Positions 42,983-51,849 of a stretch of DNA of 62,940 nt are shown in pieces. Made by a program: the position numbers and the translations under genes. Numbering within the stretch: the first letter of the stretch is position 1; every line of letters begins with the position of its first letter. This DNA is from Rahnella victoriana (lineage in GTDB: Bacteria; Pseudomonadota; Gammaproteobacteria; Enterobacterales; Enterobacteriaceae): assembly GCF_004330295.1 (NCBI RefSeq), contig NZ_SJOJ01000032.1, positions 1 to 62,940 of the forward strand. The letters run 5' to 3'. The notes under the pieces are model-generated. The model made no database searches, had not been told where the DNA came from, and saw only the letters and a program-made list of their open reading frames with translations.

Positions 42983-45076
42983 ATGGAAATCATCGGAGAC
43001 AACAGCGTTATCACCAGTATTGCACCCAAAGGTAAAGTTGTTTACTGCCGCGGCGAAACCCCCAGATTCTGGCTGGAACTGCAATTCGTCGATGAGAATA
43101 ATCTCCCCGTTACCGGACTGAAGGTCACACTGGAATACCATCCGCTGGCATCCGCGCAAGACGTCGCGATGTGGAAAAAATATAGTAATCACCACTACGA
43201 TCCCACACCACCACCTAATCCCCCTGCCGGAGTGACAGACAGCCAGGGACTGGTCAGGTTCGACGATTTGTCCTGGATAACGGTCGACGTAAAAGCAGAT
43301 GCGCAGCAGCTGGCCGACGAAATGGAGCAGCGCCCGCTGGGACTTCGGCGCAATCCTAACAGCCAGCCGGTGAGCAAAAATGCCTTTCGTCGGGAAACGC
43401 GAGATAAAAGCTGGCGATCTGACGTACAGAAAAAAGCCGAGGCCGCAGGACATATCCACCATTACGTGACCATCGGTGAACTTTGCGATCAGTTGCCTCA
43501 CATTGAAGGCTGGGAGGAGAAGGAGCCACCGGAGTTTCATTTTCAGCAAGGGCGTTCGCTGAAAGGCACAGAGATAGCGTGTCAGGCGCTAAAGCAGCGG
43601 CACGTCATTGAAATCTGTCCGTTCCGGGCGTGGGTACTGGCACTGCATGACACCACCGCGTTTGACCTTGCCAACAGCCTCAACCTCGGCATTATGGCTG
43701 ACCTCGCCTATTCGGCAGAAAAAGAGAATAAAGCCGTGGCATACTTTTTCGGGCAAAAATGCCTGGATCTGTCTGCAATCCCGCAGTTTGCCGAATTTCC
43801 GTCTTATTACCATACACTGGCCGTAGATGTACCTTTCCGGGAACGTTATCTCAAAGCCGTTTATTTAAATACGACTGAAGGGGAACAGCCAAAAGGCGAT
43901 ACCCGGTTATTCACGGTTGAATGCGGCAAGCACATAATCGTTGCATGGTGCGGTACTGACAGCCTGCTTAACGCTCTGACAGATATCTCCTTTGCGCCCA
44001 AAAAATGTCTGCCAGAACTTGGTGGTGTAGGTAATATTCACGGCGGTTTTTTGGAAGCTTATGAATTAGCAAAACAGAAATTTGGCATTCAATTGGATGC
44101 AGTTAAGGGAGTATTAGCAGAGACGGAGAAAACACTATTTATTTGCGGCCATAGTCTCGGTGGTGCGCTGGCATTAACCTATGCTGCCGAGATGAAGAAC
44201 AGCCACCCTATTCTGTATACCTACGGCATGCCACGCACCTTCACCCGTGCGGCAGTGCTCAGGCTGGACGCAGTAACTCACTACCGCCACGTCAATGATA
44301 ATGATTCAGTCGCCCAAATTCCTCCCGATGCCGATTTAGACAATATTTTCTATGAGAAATGGGGACCGCTGGGCGACAAACTCGGCTTCGACTGGTCGTT
44401 GACAACGGTAGCCGGGTTGGGGGTGGCTGTTCGCGACCTGGCTTTTCAGTCCACAGGAATTGCCGGTAAAAAAGATCCCTACTGGCATCAAGGTAATACG
44501 GTGATATTTTTCCAGGCTCAGCAGTGCGTAATGCAATCACGTCATCAGAATGTGCCGTGGATAGGCGGCGGAGGCAGTGATAATCCGGCACCCAGCGTGG
44601 TGAGCACCTGCCATAAGCAGTCGGTGAAACTCTTTCTGGTGCCCTCACTGAATGAAGAATGCCTTAAAGCCACCGGCGAACATCAGGCGAAGTTTATCGG
44701 GTGTCTGGATACCGTTAACCTAAGAAAAACCTTCCCCAGAAACACTAATCCCGAACTGGACGGACTTTTGAGTAACCCTTCCAGCCATTCTATGGCACAC
44801 CGCTACCTGCCCTATATCCATAATCAGGTACTTGAGCTGGCAAATCCGGATCTTGAGATGGACCGGAAGGAGAAGCGGGCTGAGTTCAGGCAGGAGATTG
44901 AAGCAACTGCCAAAGGAAGTGCTAATCAGGATGAAGTACAGCGCAACCAGGAATTTATAGCACTTCAGGATATGTTGCCTGTGGCACTAACCCGCACCCG
45001 CTCAGAAGAGGTGGGCAAAAATGCCCTGCTACGTTTTGCTGCAGTTACGGAGGAAGAAGTTGAATTTTCTAAATAA
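42983..45076 (+). CDS. Class-3 lipase, probable type VI secretion effector
   Basis: A 697-residue protein with no signal peptide. The N-terminal 100 residues are beta-rich (GETPRFWLELQFVDENNLPV), then an alpha/beta lipase-3 domain at about 240-450: nucleophile Ser391 in ICGHSLGGALALTYA, then FSD-like YRHVNDNDSVAQIPP. A long C-terminal helical part follows. The lack of an export signal, the lipase-3 fold and tandem downstream lipoproteins match Tle-type phospholipase effectors that act in the periplasm of rival cells. No vgrG, PAAR or T6SS core gene lies nearby, so it is an orphan effector locus. AAGGA precedes the ATG. Confidence 0.8.
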   Translation: MEIIGDNSVITSIAPKGKVVYCRGETPRFWLELQFVDENNLPVTGLKVTLEYHPLASAQDVAMWKKYSNHHYDPTPPPNPPAGVTDSQGLVRFDDLSWITVDVKADAQQLADEMEQRPLGLRRNPNSQPVSKNAFRRETRDKSWRSDVQKKAEAAGHIHHYVTIGELCDQLPHIEGWEEKEPPEFHFQQGRSLKGTEIACQALKQRHVIEICPFRAWVLALHDTTAFDLANSLNLGIMADLAYSAEKENKAVAYFFGQKCLDLSAIPQFAEFPSYYHTLAVDVPFRERYLKAVYLNTTEGEQPKGDTRLFTVECGKHIIVAWCGTDSLLNALTDISFAPKKCLPELGGVGNIHGGFLEAYELAKQKFGIQLDAVKGVLAETEKTLFICGHSLGGALALTYAAEMKNSHPILYTYGMPRTFTRAAVLRLDAVTHYRHVNDNDSVAQIPPDADLDNIFYEKWGPLGDKLGFDWSLTTVAGLGVAVRDLAFQSTGIAGKKDPYWHQGNTVIFFQAQQCVMQSRHQNVPWIGGGGSDNPAPSVVSTCHKQSVKLFLVPSLNEECLKATGEHQAKFIGCLDTVNLRKTFPRNTNPELDGLLSNPSSHSMAHRYLPYIHNQVLELANPDLEMDRKEKRAEFRQEIEATAKGSANQDEVQRNQEFIALQDMLPVALTRTRSEEVGKNALLRFAAVTEEEVEFSK

Positions 45077-45830
45077 AACAGCCCTGTTGCTGCCGACAGT
45101 ATTTTTGCTTTCCGCCTGTTATGGCAAAACAGATCAGACGCTGTCACCGCCGGAAAATGCCCGGCGAGTAACCATAGCCGTCAGGGTTCCTGAGGGCATT
45201 ACACTGTTGCCATTGCAAATGCTTTACCGTTCTGAACGGTGCAAGACTAAAAGCTACAACTCGAGTAATGAAGCCTACGAAATTCGCGGATATAACGGTT
45301 TTATGCAGGCATTCCCCCCGCAGGAAAACAGTGATATCAGACAGCAGCGGATTGCCATTGATGGCGGCGGGCCATGTCAGTGGCAGCTTAATTCCATTAA
45401 AGTCAGTTTTAAGATTGCTGATGGCAATCCTCTCGTTAAAGGAAAAGAGGTTTTCGCTACTAATTATATCTTCGATTTTGATGATTATGGATTCAGTGAT
45501 GGTTATGGAACAGGAAGAGCAAAAGAGGTTAGTGGCGACCTTGATTTAAAAACTAACTTTTTTCCGATGATATTTATAAATAACTTATTCAAAAGTACGT
45601 CATTACAGTTTTTCGGTGGTGATACAGATTACGAGCAATGGACACGCCGTTACAAATCATCTAACACCAATAGGATTTATATTGAGCCAATAATACATAT
45701 GGATAAACCTGTAATTCTCGAAACTCCAAATCCACCACCAGGAAACACGGTCGCAACTTATCCTGATGGCAGTACTGGAAAAGCTATACATACAAAACCA
45801 GATTACGAAAAACTGTTATTTATAAAATAA
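45060..45830 (+). CDS. Lipoprotein immunity-like protein, copy 1
   Basis: A 256-residue lipoprotein. The start is a TTG at 45060 with GGAGGAAG directly before it, inside the lipase 3' end (17-base overlap). The signal peptide ends at lipobox LSAC (Cys20). The mature domain has LLPLQMLYRSERC, the IAIDGGGPCQWQLNSIKVSF core with conserved cysteines, and the FDFDDYGFSDGYGTG stretch. The family is not one I can name. Its position and periplasmic location fit an immunity protein against the lipase. The first 85 residues are almost identical to copy 3. Confidence 0.8.
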   Translation: MNFLNKTALLLPTVFLLSACYGKTDQTLSPPENARRVTIAVRVPEGITLLPLQMLYRSERCKTKSYNSSNEAYEIRGYNGFMQAFPPQENSDIRQQRIAIDGGGPCQWQLNSIKVSFKIADGNPLVKGKEVFATNYIFDFDDYGFSDGYGTGRAKEVSGDLDLKTNFFPMIFINNLFKSTSLQFFGGDTDYEQWTRRYKSSNTNRIYIEPIIHMDKPVILETPNPPPGNTVATYPDGSTGKAIHTKPDYEKLLFIK

Positions 45831-45840
45831 AAAATTTATT

Positions 45841-46635
45841 ATGAAGTTACCTTCAGGGAGGAAGAAGTTGAATTTTCTAAATAAGAATTATGCGGTTATA
45901 TCCTTTATCGTGCTGCTTTATGGCTGTGATAACACTCCCGACCGCACTCTGTCGCCACCTCAGAATGCAAAGTGGGTCGACGTGGTCTTCACGCTTCCGG
46001 CAGATACCGTTCTTTTACCAATGGAAGTTCTTTACCGTTCAGATAAATGCAAAACAGTGCGTTATAACTCGAGTAATGAGCCTCATGATATTCCCGGTTA
46101 TAACGATTTTGAAAAACAATACGATCAGCAAGAAAGCAGCAATATCTGGCGGACACATATCGCCATTGATGGCGGCGGCTCATGCCAGTGGCAACTTAAT
46201 TCCATACGAGTAAGTTTTATGCTGAGTTCTGCAAGCCCTTTAGTGAAAGGAAAACAGGTTATTGAAAATAATTATATTTTTGATTTTGATGATTACGGTC
46301 TCAGTGATGGCTATGGCACAGGAAGAGCAAAAGAAATGAATGGCAATCTTGATTTGGAGACCGTGTTTTTCCCCATGATTACTCATCATATTGATAATGA
46401 AGTGGATTTAACACTCTTTGGCGGGAATACAGAATATGAACATTTAAAACGGCGATATAGACTAAATAAAACCCAAAACATCAACATTGAACCAATAATT
46501 AGATTCAATAAAGTAGTTGTATTGAATCCTCCAGTTATACGACCTGGGAATTTAACAGCAACATATCCTGATGGTAGTAGCGAACAGGTCCCTCATATTT
46601 TTCCTGATTACGAAAAACTGCTATCCATGAAATAA
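45841..46635 (+). CDS. Lipoprotein immunity-like protein, copy 2
   Basis: A 264-residue paralogue, the most divergent of the three. An ATG gives MKLPSGRKK before the hydrophobic stretch; the TTG at 45868, nine codons in, matches the start of copy 1 and has the same GGAGGAAG. The lipobox is LYGC (Cys29 from the ATG). RIDIALDGGG-type HIAIDGGGSCQWQLNSI and FDFDDYGLSDGYGTG are kept. Sequence divergence from copies 1 and 3 suggests specificity for another effector variant. Confidence 0.8.
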   Translation: MKLPSGRKKLNFLNKNYAVISFIVLLYGCDNTPDRTLSPPQNAKWVDVVFTLPADTVLLPMEVLYRSDKCKTVRYNSSNEPHDIPGYNDFEKQYDQQESSNIWRTHIAIDGGGSCQWQLNSIRVSFMLSSASPLVKGKQVIENNYIFDFDDYGLSDGYGTGRAKEMNGNLDLETVFFPMITHHIDNEVDLTLFGGNTEYEHLKRRYRLNKTQNINIEPIIRFNKVVVLNPPVIRPGNLTATYPDGSSEQVPHIFPDYEKLLSMK

Positions 46636-46645
46636 CGAAGTCATT

Positions 46646-47443
46646 ATGAAGTTACCTTCAGGGAGGAAGAAGTTGAATTTTCTAAATAAAACAGCCCTGT
46701 TGATGCCGACAGTATTTTTGCTTTCCGCCTGTTATGGCAAAACAGACCAGACGCTGTCACCGCCGGAAAATGCCCGGCGCGTGACCATAGCCGTCAGGGT
46801 TCCTGAAGGCATTACACTATTGCCATTGCAAATGCTTTACCGTTCTGAACGGTGCAAGACTAAAAGCTATAACTCGAGTAATGAAGCCTATGAAATTCGC
46901 GGATATAACGGTTTCATGCAGGCATTCATCCCGCGGGCAAACAGTGATATCAGACAGCAACGGATTGCCATTGATGGCGGCGGGCCATGCCAGTGGCAGC
47001 TTAATTCTATCAAGGTCAGTTTTAGGATTGCTGGTACTAACCCTTTGGTGCACGGAAAAAATGTTTTTGCGACTAGTTATATTTTCGATTTCGATGATTA
47101 TGGATTTAGCGATGGTTATGGTACCGGTAAAGCGAAGGAAGCCAGGGGTGATCTTCATTTAAAAACGGATTTTTTTCCGGTGGTGACTCATCTGGATGAG
47201 AATGATATTAGCCTGGAGTTTTTTGGCGGTGAAACAGGATATGAAAAATGGAGAAGGCGATATAAGCTCCATGATACGCAGAAAATATTTATTGAACCGA
47301 ATATTCATTTAACAAAAGTTGTTACGCTCATTCCGCCTGAACAAACAGAGGATAGAGATTTTTCAGCGATTTATCCTGATGGGAGTACCGAAAAAATTCC
47401 GTATATTTATCCTAATTACGAAAAACTGCTATCCATGAAATAA
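46646..47443 (+). CDS. Lipoprotein immunity-like protein, copy 3
   Basis: A 265-residue paralogue with the same ATG (MKLPSGRKK) and internal TTG (46673) starts as copy 2. Residues 10-95 are nearly identical to copy 1, while the C-terminus (YEKLLSMK) and the sequence after the stop match copy 2, so it looks like a recombinant of the two. Lipobox LSAC, Cys29 from the ATG. It is probably an immunity protein. Confidence 0.8.
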   Translation: MKLPSGRKKLNFLNKTALLMPTVFLLSACYGKTDQTLSPPENARRVTIAVRVPEGITLLPLQMLYRSERCKTKSYNSSNEAYEIRGYNGFMQAFIPRANSDIRQQRIAIDGGGPCQWQLNSIKVSFRIAGTNPLVHGKNVFATSYIFDFDDYGFSDGYGTGKAKEARGDLHLKTDFFPVVTHLDENDISLEFFGGETGYEKWRRRYKLHDTQKIFIEPNIHLTKVVTLIPPEQTEDRDFSAIYPDGSTEKIPYIYPNYEKLLSMK

Positions 47444-47453
47444 CGAAGTCATT

Positions 47454-47499
47454 ATGAAGTTACCTTCAGGGAGGAAGAAGTTGAATTTTCTAAATAAGA
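47454..47499 (+). pseudogene. Stub of a fourth immunity copy
   Basis: The first 15 codons (MKLPSGRKKLNFLNK) and the preceding CGAAGTCATT repeat the 5' end of copies 2 and 3 exactly. After TAAATAAG the sequence is unrelated and leads into a truncated hipA on the other strand, so the rest of this copy was lost by recombination. Confidence 0.8.
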
Positions 47500-47735
47500 T
47501 CGCCCGCGCTGGTGCCAACCAACGGGCTCTTTGGTGGCGGCAGAAGATTGTCAAAAAAGTTGTATACCTCTGCGCCACGGAATTTATCTGCATGCAGAGG
47601 TAATGATAATGAAATGGCGCGGGCTCCGGGGCGATCGAGCCAGCTTTGATGATAAATAAATGACATTTCACCACTGCCGCCTTTTTCCAGGATTCCGACA
47701 GCAATGCCATTTAATGCGAGCGTTAACTTATCCAT
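47490..47735 (-). pseudogene. hipA: hipA remnant (N-terminal part only)
   Basis: The frame begins MDKLTLALNGIAVGILEKGG and reaches SLSLPLHADKFRGAEVYNFFDNLLP, matching the N-terminal subdomain of the HipA toxin kinase. About 70 residues remain of more than 430; after NLLPP the reading leaves the family and ends at 47490. The kinase core with the catalytic and P-loop residues is absent, so it cannot phosphorylate GltX. It is 18 bases from hipB in the usual order. Confidence 0.85.
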
Positions 47736-47753
47736 ATATTACCACTCCTGATC

Positions 47754-47990
47754 TCAGGTAAACTTTTCCTGCGGATTGCTATCCCTTGGCGTGATCTGTA
47801 GCTCTAAATCCAGCGCCGCCAATAATTTAAACAGTGTTTCAAGACGGGTGCCGTCCGGATAATTTTCAAACTCAGAAACCGTAGACTGCTTCATGCCAAT
47901 GGTCTCAGCCGTTTTACTCTGGCTAAGTTTGCGCTTTTTTCGCTCATTGCGCAGCGCATTGGCAAGCATTTTTGCAGAAGTAATGTTCAT
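47754..47990 (-). CDS. hipB: HipB-like antitoxin, Xre-family DNA-binding protein
   Basis: A 78-residue protein with a helix-turn-helix: KKRKLSQSKTAETIGMKQSTVSEFE. It begins at the ATG at 47990; the upstream codons in the ORF cover the operator region. HipB represses the hip operon and neutralises HipA. The operators right upstream fit this. Since hipA is broken, the antitoxin now has no intact toxin in this window, but it may still regulate other promoters. Confidence 0.85.
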   Translation of the reverse strand: MNITSAKMLANALRNERKKRKLSQSKTAETIGMKQSTVSEFENYPDGTRLETLFKLLAALDLELQITPRDSNPQEKFT

Positions 47991-47992
47991 AT

Positions 47993-48037
47993 TATCCTCC
48001 CTGGCGGATAATATCAGCATATCCCTATCAGGGGATA
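47993..48037. promoter_or_regulatory. Two HipB operators (TATCC-N8-GGATA)
   Basis: Two exact copies of the E. coli HipB consensus, at 47993-48010 and 48020-48037, lie directly upstream of hipB, 27 bp apart (about 2.6 turns). Confidence 0.85.
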
Positions 48038-48069
48038 ACACAGAAGCGAATGTTCCATACGATGATGCT

Positions 48070-48150
48070 CTGTAAAATCAAAATACACCCTAAAAGCTGT
48101 AAAATCAAAATACAGCCTGAAAGCTGTAAAATATAAATACAGTTTATACG
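48070..48150. repeat. Three 27-bp tandem repeats, candidate GntR operators
   Basis: Units start at 48070, 48097 and 48124, each exactly 27 bp, with the beginning of a fourth. Each has the dyad CTGTA-N9-TACAG (one arm is imperfect in unit 1). They end 65 bases before the GntR gene, in its promoter region. TGTA/TACA dyads are typical GntR/HutC operator halves. Confidence 0.75.
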
Positions 48151-48214
48151 CTGTAATTTGCCCACTACCGCCTCCTCATGCTCAAATGCCTGTTCCACGC
48201 ACGGATGAAACCTC

Positions 48215-48925
48215 ATGAAAAAAAGCGAATTTATCGCTCAGGATTTACTGAGCAAGATTTATCAGAACAGCGGTTCGGTGCCGGAGAAGTTACCTCCGGA
48301 GCGCCAGCTGGCGGAAGAATACGGGGTTTCGCGCTTTACCGTGCGTAAGGCACTGGAAAAGCTGGTCAGTATCGGAGCTGTGCATATCGTGCAGGGTTCG
48401 GGCATTTACATCAATGCGGGCGTCAGCAGCAATCCGCTGATTTACAACTCTGTGACCGAGAAAAAATTCGCTGAAATCAGTTTCAAAATGCTCGAATTGC
48501 ACAAGCGCCGGCCAGATAAAGAGGAACAACAGGTATTCGGTTTAAGCACCGACGACTTTATCTGGGCGTTCACCCGCTTGCGGCGGATTAATCTGCGCAA
48601 TGTGCAGATTGAATATTCCCGTATGCCGGCACGGGAGTTTGGCGATCTGAGCCAGAAAACCATTGAGCATTCGATCCAGCAATATGTACTGAGCAAAGGC
48701 TATGTGATTTCGCACTCCCTCACCCGTTATCAGGCGGTAACGGTCAGCAAGGAACAGGCGCAAATTCTGAGGTGTAAAAAAGGCATTGCCGCCATGCACA
48801 TTACCAACAGAGGCATTTTGCAGGGCGGCAAGGTTTATGCGTTCAGCGACATCATCGATATCGATTATTCCTGCACCTACGTCATCCCGTTTAATCAGGA
48901 CAATCTGGCCTTTCGCCAGACTTAA
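48215..48925 (+). CDS. GntR/HutC-family regulator
   Basis: A 236-residue regulator. The N-terminal wHTH is [39 protein letters not shown]; the C-terminal part (about 75-230) is a UTRA effector domain. The array of CTGTA-N9-TACAG sites before it suggests strong autoregulation. It ends overlapping the stop of the convergent dehydratase gene by 4 bases. The effector is likely a sugar acid or sugar phosphate of the neighbouring pathway. Confidence 0.9.
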   Translation: MKKSEFIAQDLLSKIYQNSGSVPEKLPPERQLAEEYGVSRFTVRKALEKLVSIGAVHIVQGSGIYINAGVSSNPLIYNSVTEKKFAEISFKMLELHKRRPDKEEQQVFGLSTDDFIWAFTRLRRINLRNVQIEYSRMPAREFGDLSQKTIEHSIQQYVLSKGYVISHSLTRYQAVTVSKEQAQILRCKKGIAAMHITNRGILQGGKVYAFSDIIDIDYSCTYVIPFNQDNLAFRQT

Positions 48926-50127
48926 GGCGTGTGGATCACGCCGTCGGGCAGGCGGCTTTGCGTCCATTCGTGCGGCCTGTACACCACCGGAAATTCTGCG
49001 GCGGCCTGGCTGTTAAAGCCCACACCGATCCCCGCTTCTTCTCCCGGATAAAAATAGCCGTTCTCCGGTGCCTGTGCGCCCGGAAAGACCTGCTGCGTAT
49101 TGGCGGGATATGCCACGAACTCCTGGATCGCCGCATTGTGCAGATGAATATTCAGGTGCGTGTTCACTGCCGCACCAATCGGCGTCATGTCCGGCGGGCA
49201 GTGCCACGCGAGACGTACACCGAAACTCTGGCAGAAATGCGCCAGTTTCAGCGCCGGGGTGATGCCACCGATTTGCGAAACGTGGCAGCGGATAAAGTCG
49301 ATCCGACGGTTGATAATCAGATCTTTCCATTCCGCCGGATTATTGAAGAGTTCGCCGGTCGCCAGCGGCACGGCGGTCTGACTGCGGATCTGCGCCAGCC
49401 ATTCGTTCTGATCCGGCGGCAGAATGTCTTCAATAAAATAGGGCCGGTATTGTTCGACGGCTTTGGCAAACTGTACCGCCTGCTGCGGGAACAACCGTTC
49501 GTGAACGTCGTGCAAAATATGGAACTGATTGCCGTATTTTTCACGCAGCGCTTTGAACATCGCCAGCGTGTTGTCGATGTACTGGTCCTGATCGTAATAC
49601 GCCCCCGCCGTCGGTTCGCGGGTACTGTGAAAATCACGCGCATTGCCGCCATAAAAACCCAGCTGGCAGCGGATATGGCGGTAACCTTCGGCCAGCAAAC
49701 GATCCACTTCGCCATAAAGATCTTCCAGCGTTTCGCCCGCCGCATGGCTGTAGGCAGTAACCGCATCCTTCGATTTACCGCCAAACAAATGATACAGCGG
49801 CATATTCGCCAGCTTGCCTTTAATATCCCACAACGCCATATCGATGCCCGCAATCGCGTTATTGATCACCGGCCCGTTACGCCAGTAGGCGTTTACCATC
49901 ATCAGTTGCCAGAGATCTTCAATGTGATTCGCATCGCGCCCCGTTAACAGCGGTTTGAGATATTCATCGACCATCAGTTTGACCGCCAGCGGGCGCTGCT
50001 GGAACGTTGCGCAGCCCAGACCAAAAACACCACGATCGGTTTCAATTCTGACCACCACTAAATTATGGCGATCGGGGCGGGTTATCTGGCATTCGATATT
50101 GGTAATCAGCGCAGGCTGCATATTCAT
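48922..50127 (-). CDS. Enolase-superfamily sugar acid dehydratase (ManD/RspA-like)
   Basis: A 401-residue enolase-superfamily protein close to D-mannonate dehydratase/RspA. It has the N-terminal lid [44 protein letters not shown], the first metal-binding [10 protein letters not shown] and [14 protein letters not shown], and the late [15 protein letters not shown]. It dehydrates an aldonic acid (perhaps mannonate, gluconate or another) to a 2-keto-3-deoxy acid. The gene is divergent from the PTS gene. Confidence 0.88.
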   Translation of the reverse strand: MNMQPALITNIECQITRPDRHNLVVVRIETDRGVFGLGCATFQQRPLAVKLMVDEYLKPLLTGRDANHIEDLWQLMMVNAYWRNGPVINNAIAGIDMALWDIKGKLANMPLYHLFGGKSKDAVTAYSHAAGETLEDLYGEVDRLLAEGYRHIRCQLGFYGGNARDFHSTREPTAGAYYDQDQYIDNTLAMFKALREKYGNQFHILHDVHERLFPQQAVQFAKAVEQYRPYFIEDILPPDQNEWLAQIRSQTAVPLATGELFNNPAEWKDLIINRRIDFIRCHVSQIGGITPALKLAHFCQSFGVRLAWHCPPDMTPIGAAVNTHLNIHLHNAAIQEFVAYPANTQQVFPGAQAPENGYFYPGEEAGIGVGFNSQAAAEFPVVYRPHEWTQSRLPDGVIHTP

Positions 50128-50429
50128 CCTTAATAAAAACCGTGATGCCTTTTCAAAAAAAAGACGGCGGGAATATTCGTATTGCGGTTATTTCACCGTA
50201 TTTTTATCCTGCTTGTAAACCTTAATTTCATGACTTTATTTTGGTTTAAAAGCAGGTCGTATTCTTCACCAAAAACAGACCAATTTAACCTCCACGCCTT
50301 TAAACACGGCCTGTCAGTGAAGATTTGTGACGCAGATCCTATTTTATTGGTTTGTTTTTAAAAATGGGCGTCATTACACTCCCCTTCCATCTGACAATGA
50401 ATAATTAACGGGTCGTAGCGGGGTTCAGG
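50128..50429. promoter_or_regulatory. Divergent promoter region of the dehydratase and PTS genes
   Basis: A 302-bp A/T-rich region with no credible ORF. It should contain promoters for both divergent genes. I looked for the CTGTA-N9-TACAG operator here and did not find it, so control by the GntR regulator is not obvious from the sequence. Confidence 0.5.
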
Positions 50430-51845
50430 GTGAATACAGAAATAATGCAATCAGTGATAAAACTGGTGGGTGGTGCGGAGAATATTAATAAAGTCTGGCA
50501 TTGCATGACCCGTCTGCGTTTCGATTTGCGCGATGAAAATAAAGTGGCCTGGGATGAGATTAAAAATCTGCCCGGCGTTCTCGGTGCGCAAAGCCAGAGT
50601 GATCAGGTGCAGATCATCATCGGCCCGAAAGTGAATGTCTGGTACGAGGCGATCGTGTCGCAGCTTGATCCGGTGTCCGGTGTTTCAGAAACAGCAACAG
50701 GAAATGTTTCCACAAAAGGACGAAAAAGCCTGGTATCGATGTTCATGGATACCGTCTCCGGCGTGTTCGGCCCGATCGTTCCGGCCATTGCCGGCGCGGG
50801 GATGATCAAAGGCTTGCTGGCCGGATTAATTGCCTTAAAGGTGATTTCGTCGAAAAGCGAAACGGTAATGATCATCGATTTGATCGCCAGCGGCGTGTTT
50901 TACTTCCTGCCGTTTTTCCTCGCGGTATCCGCAGCGAGGATCTTCAAAACCAATGAGTATCTGGCCGCTGCTGTCGCCGCCTGCCTGATGTACCCGACGC
51001 TGATGGACGCCGCGAAAGCACTCGCCAGTCATACCGCCGGAGCGCCCACCGCGCTGTATTTTATGGATGTACTGCCGGTGTCTGTCTTCAACTATTCGGC
51101 CAGCGTGATCCCGGTGATTTTCTCCGTGCTGGCGCTGAGTTACATCCACCGCTGGGTGGATAAAATCATGCCGGAAGTGCTGAAAACGGTATTTACCCCC
51201 ACGCTGACCTTGTTTATTGCGGCGCTGGTGTCGCTGACGCTGATTGGTCCGGCAGGAATTTATCTCGGTAAGTTGCTGGCGTTCGGCATTCAGGGATTGT
51301 TCGACGTGTCATCGGTCTTTGCCGGATTTATTGTCGGCGCGATCCGCCCGGTGGCGATCCTCACCGGTATGCATCATGCGATGACGCCGATTGCGTTGCA
51401 GAACTTCACCGATCAGGGCTGGGATATGCTGATGCCGATGATGTTTATGGCCAACATGGCGATTGCCGGTTCGACCTTTGCGATTTACTTCCACGTTAAA
51501 ACCCGCGAACAGAAATCTGTGGTGTTGTCTGCGGCAATTTCCGGCTTGCTGGGGATCACCGAACCGGCGCTGTTCGGCGTACTGACGCGCTACAAAAAAG
51601 CGTTTATTGCCACCACCCTCAGCAGCTCCGTGGCCTCGGCATTTATCGCCTTCTTTGGAGTGCGCTTGTATGGCTATATTCTGTCGAGCATTTTCAGCCT
51701 GCCCGCCTACATCGGTCCGTATTTCATCTACATTGTGATGGGCGTGATACTGTCGCTCGGGCTGTCATTCACCCTGACCTATCTGATGGTCGTTAAAAAT
51801 AAAGGCACCGGAGAAACGGTGCCTTTGGTGGATGCGGTTCGTTAA
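50430..51845 (+). CDS. PTS enzyme IIBC, glucose/beta-glucoside type
   Basis: A 471-residue permease. The IIB domain comes first (residues 1-80; phospho-cysteine Cys25 in VWHCMTRLRFDLRDE, as in BglF), then the IIC domain with about ten helices (GVFGPIVPAIAGAGMIKGLL, TGMHHAMTPIALQNF, ISGLLGITEPALFGV). It lacks a IIA domain, so another IIA protein must supply the phosphate. The start is a GTG at 50430; an ATG at 50445 is an alternative. It probably imports and phosphorylates a glycoside or sugar, with the neighbouring dehydratase and FAH enzyme downstream. Confidence 0.9.
   Translation: MNTEIMQSVIKLVGGAENINKVWHCMTRLRFDLRDENKVAWDEIKNLPGVLGAQSQSDQVQIIIGPKVNVWYEAIVSQLDPVSGVSETATGNVSTKGRKSLVSMFMDTVSGVFGPIVPAIAGAGMIKGLLAGLIALKVISSKSETVMIIDLIASGVFYFLPFFLAVSAARIFKTNEYLAAAVAACLMYPTLMDAAKALASHTAGAPTALYFMDVLPVSVFNYSASVIPVIFSVLALSYIHRWVDKIMPEVLKTVFTPTLTLFIAALVSLTLIGPAGIYLGKLLAFGIQGLFDVSSVFAGFIVGAIRPVAILTGMHHAMTPIALQNFTDQGWDMLMPMMFMANMAIAGSTFAIYFHVKTREQKSVVLSAAISGLLGITEPALFGVLTRYKKAFIATTLSSSVASAFIAFFGVRLYGYILSSIFSLPAYIGPYFIYIVMGVILSLGLSFTLTYLMVVKNKGTGETVPLVDAVR
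51793..51826 (-). terminator. FAH terminator inside the 3' end of the PTS gene
   Basis: A 10-bp stem (AAAGGCACCG) with loop GAGAAA; on the minus strand it is followed by TATTTTTAA. It lies 24 bases beyond the FAH stop but inside the last PTS codons. Confidence 0.65.
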
Positions 51846-51849
51846 GGGA

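Larger units (their letters stand above)
45841..47499 (+). repeat. Tandem immunity-gene repeat, about 805-bp unit
   Basis: Units start at 45841, 46646 and 47454 (spacing 805 and 808 bp). Each begins with the same ATG-GAAGTTACC-type leader and the GGAGGAAGAAGTTGAATTTT block. The last unit is truncated after 46 bases. The block GAGGAAGAAGTTGAATTTTC also occurs at the 3' end of the lipase gene before copy 1, so it is a likely recombination point. Confidence 0.8.

Noticed and set aside
42894-43121. Plus-strand frame with a plausible N-terminus before the lipase
   Set aside because: It overlaps the lipase start in another frame, has no ribosome-binding site, and soon loses normal composition.
45841-47499. 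Tandem repeat as a mobile element
   Set aside because: The units are protein-coding paralogues without transposase, terminal inverted repeats or target duplications.
48070-48150. 27-bp repeats as a CRISPR array
   Set aside because: The units are directly adjacent with no spacers, and each contains a short dyad as in operators; no cas gene is nearby.
48931-49947. Long plus-strand frame (338 codons) in the dehydratase region
   Set aside because: It is a shadow of the dehydratase gene, rich in Arg, with no start signal or family similarity.
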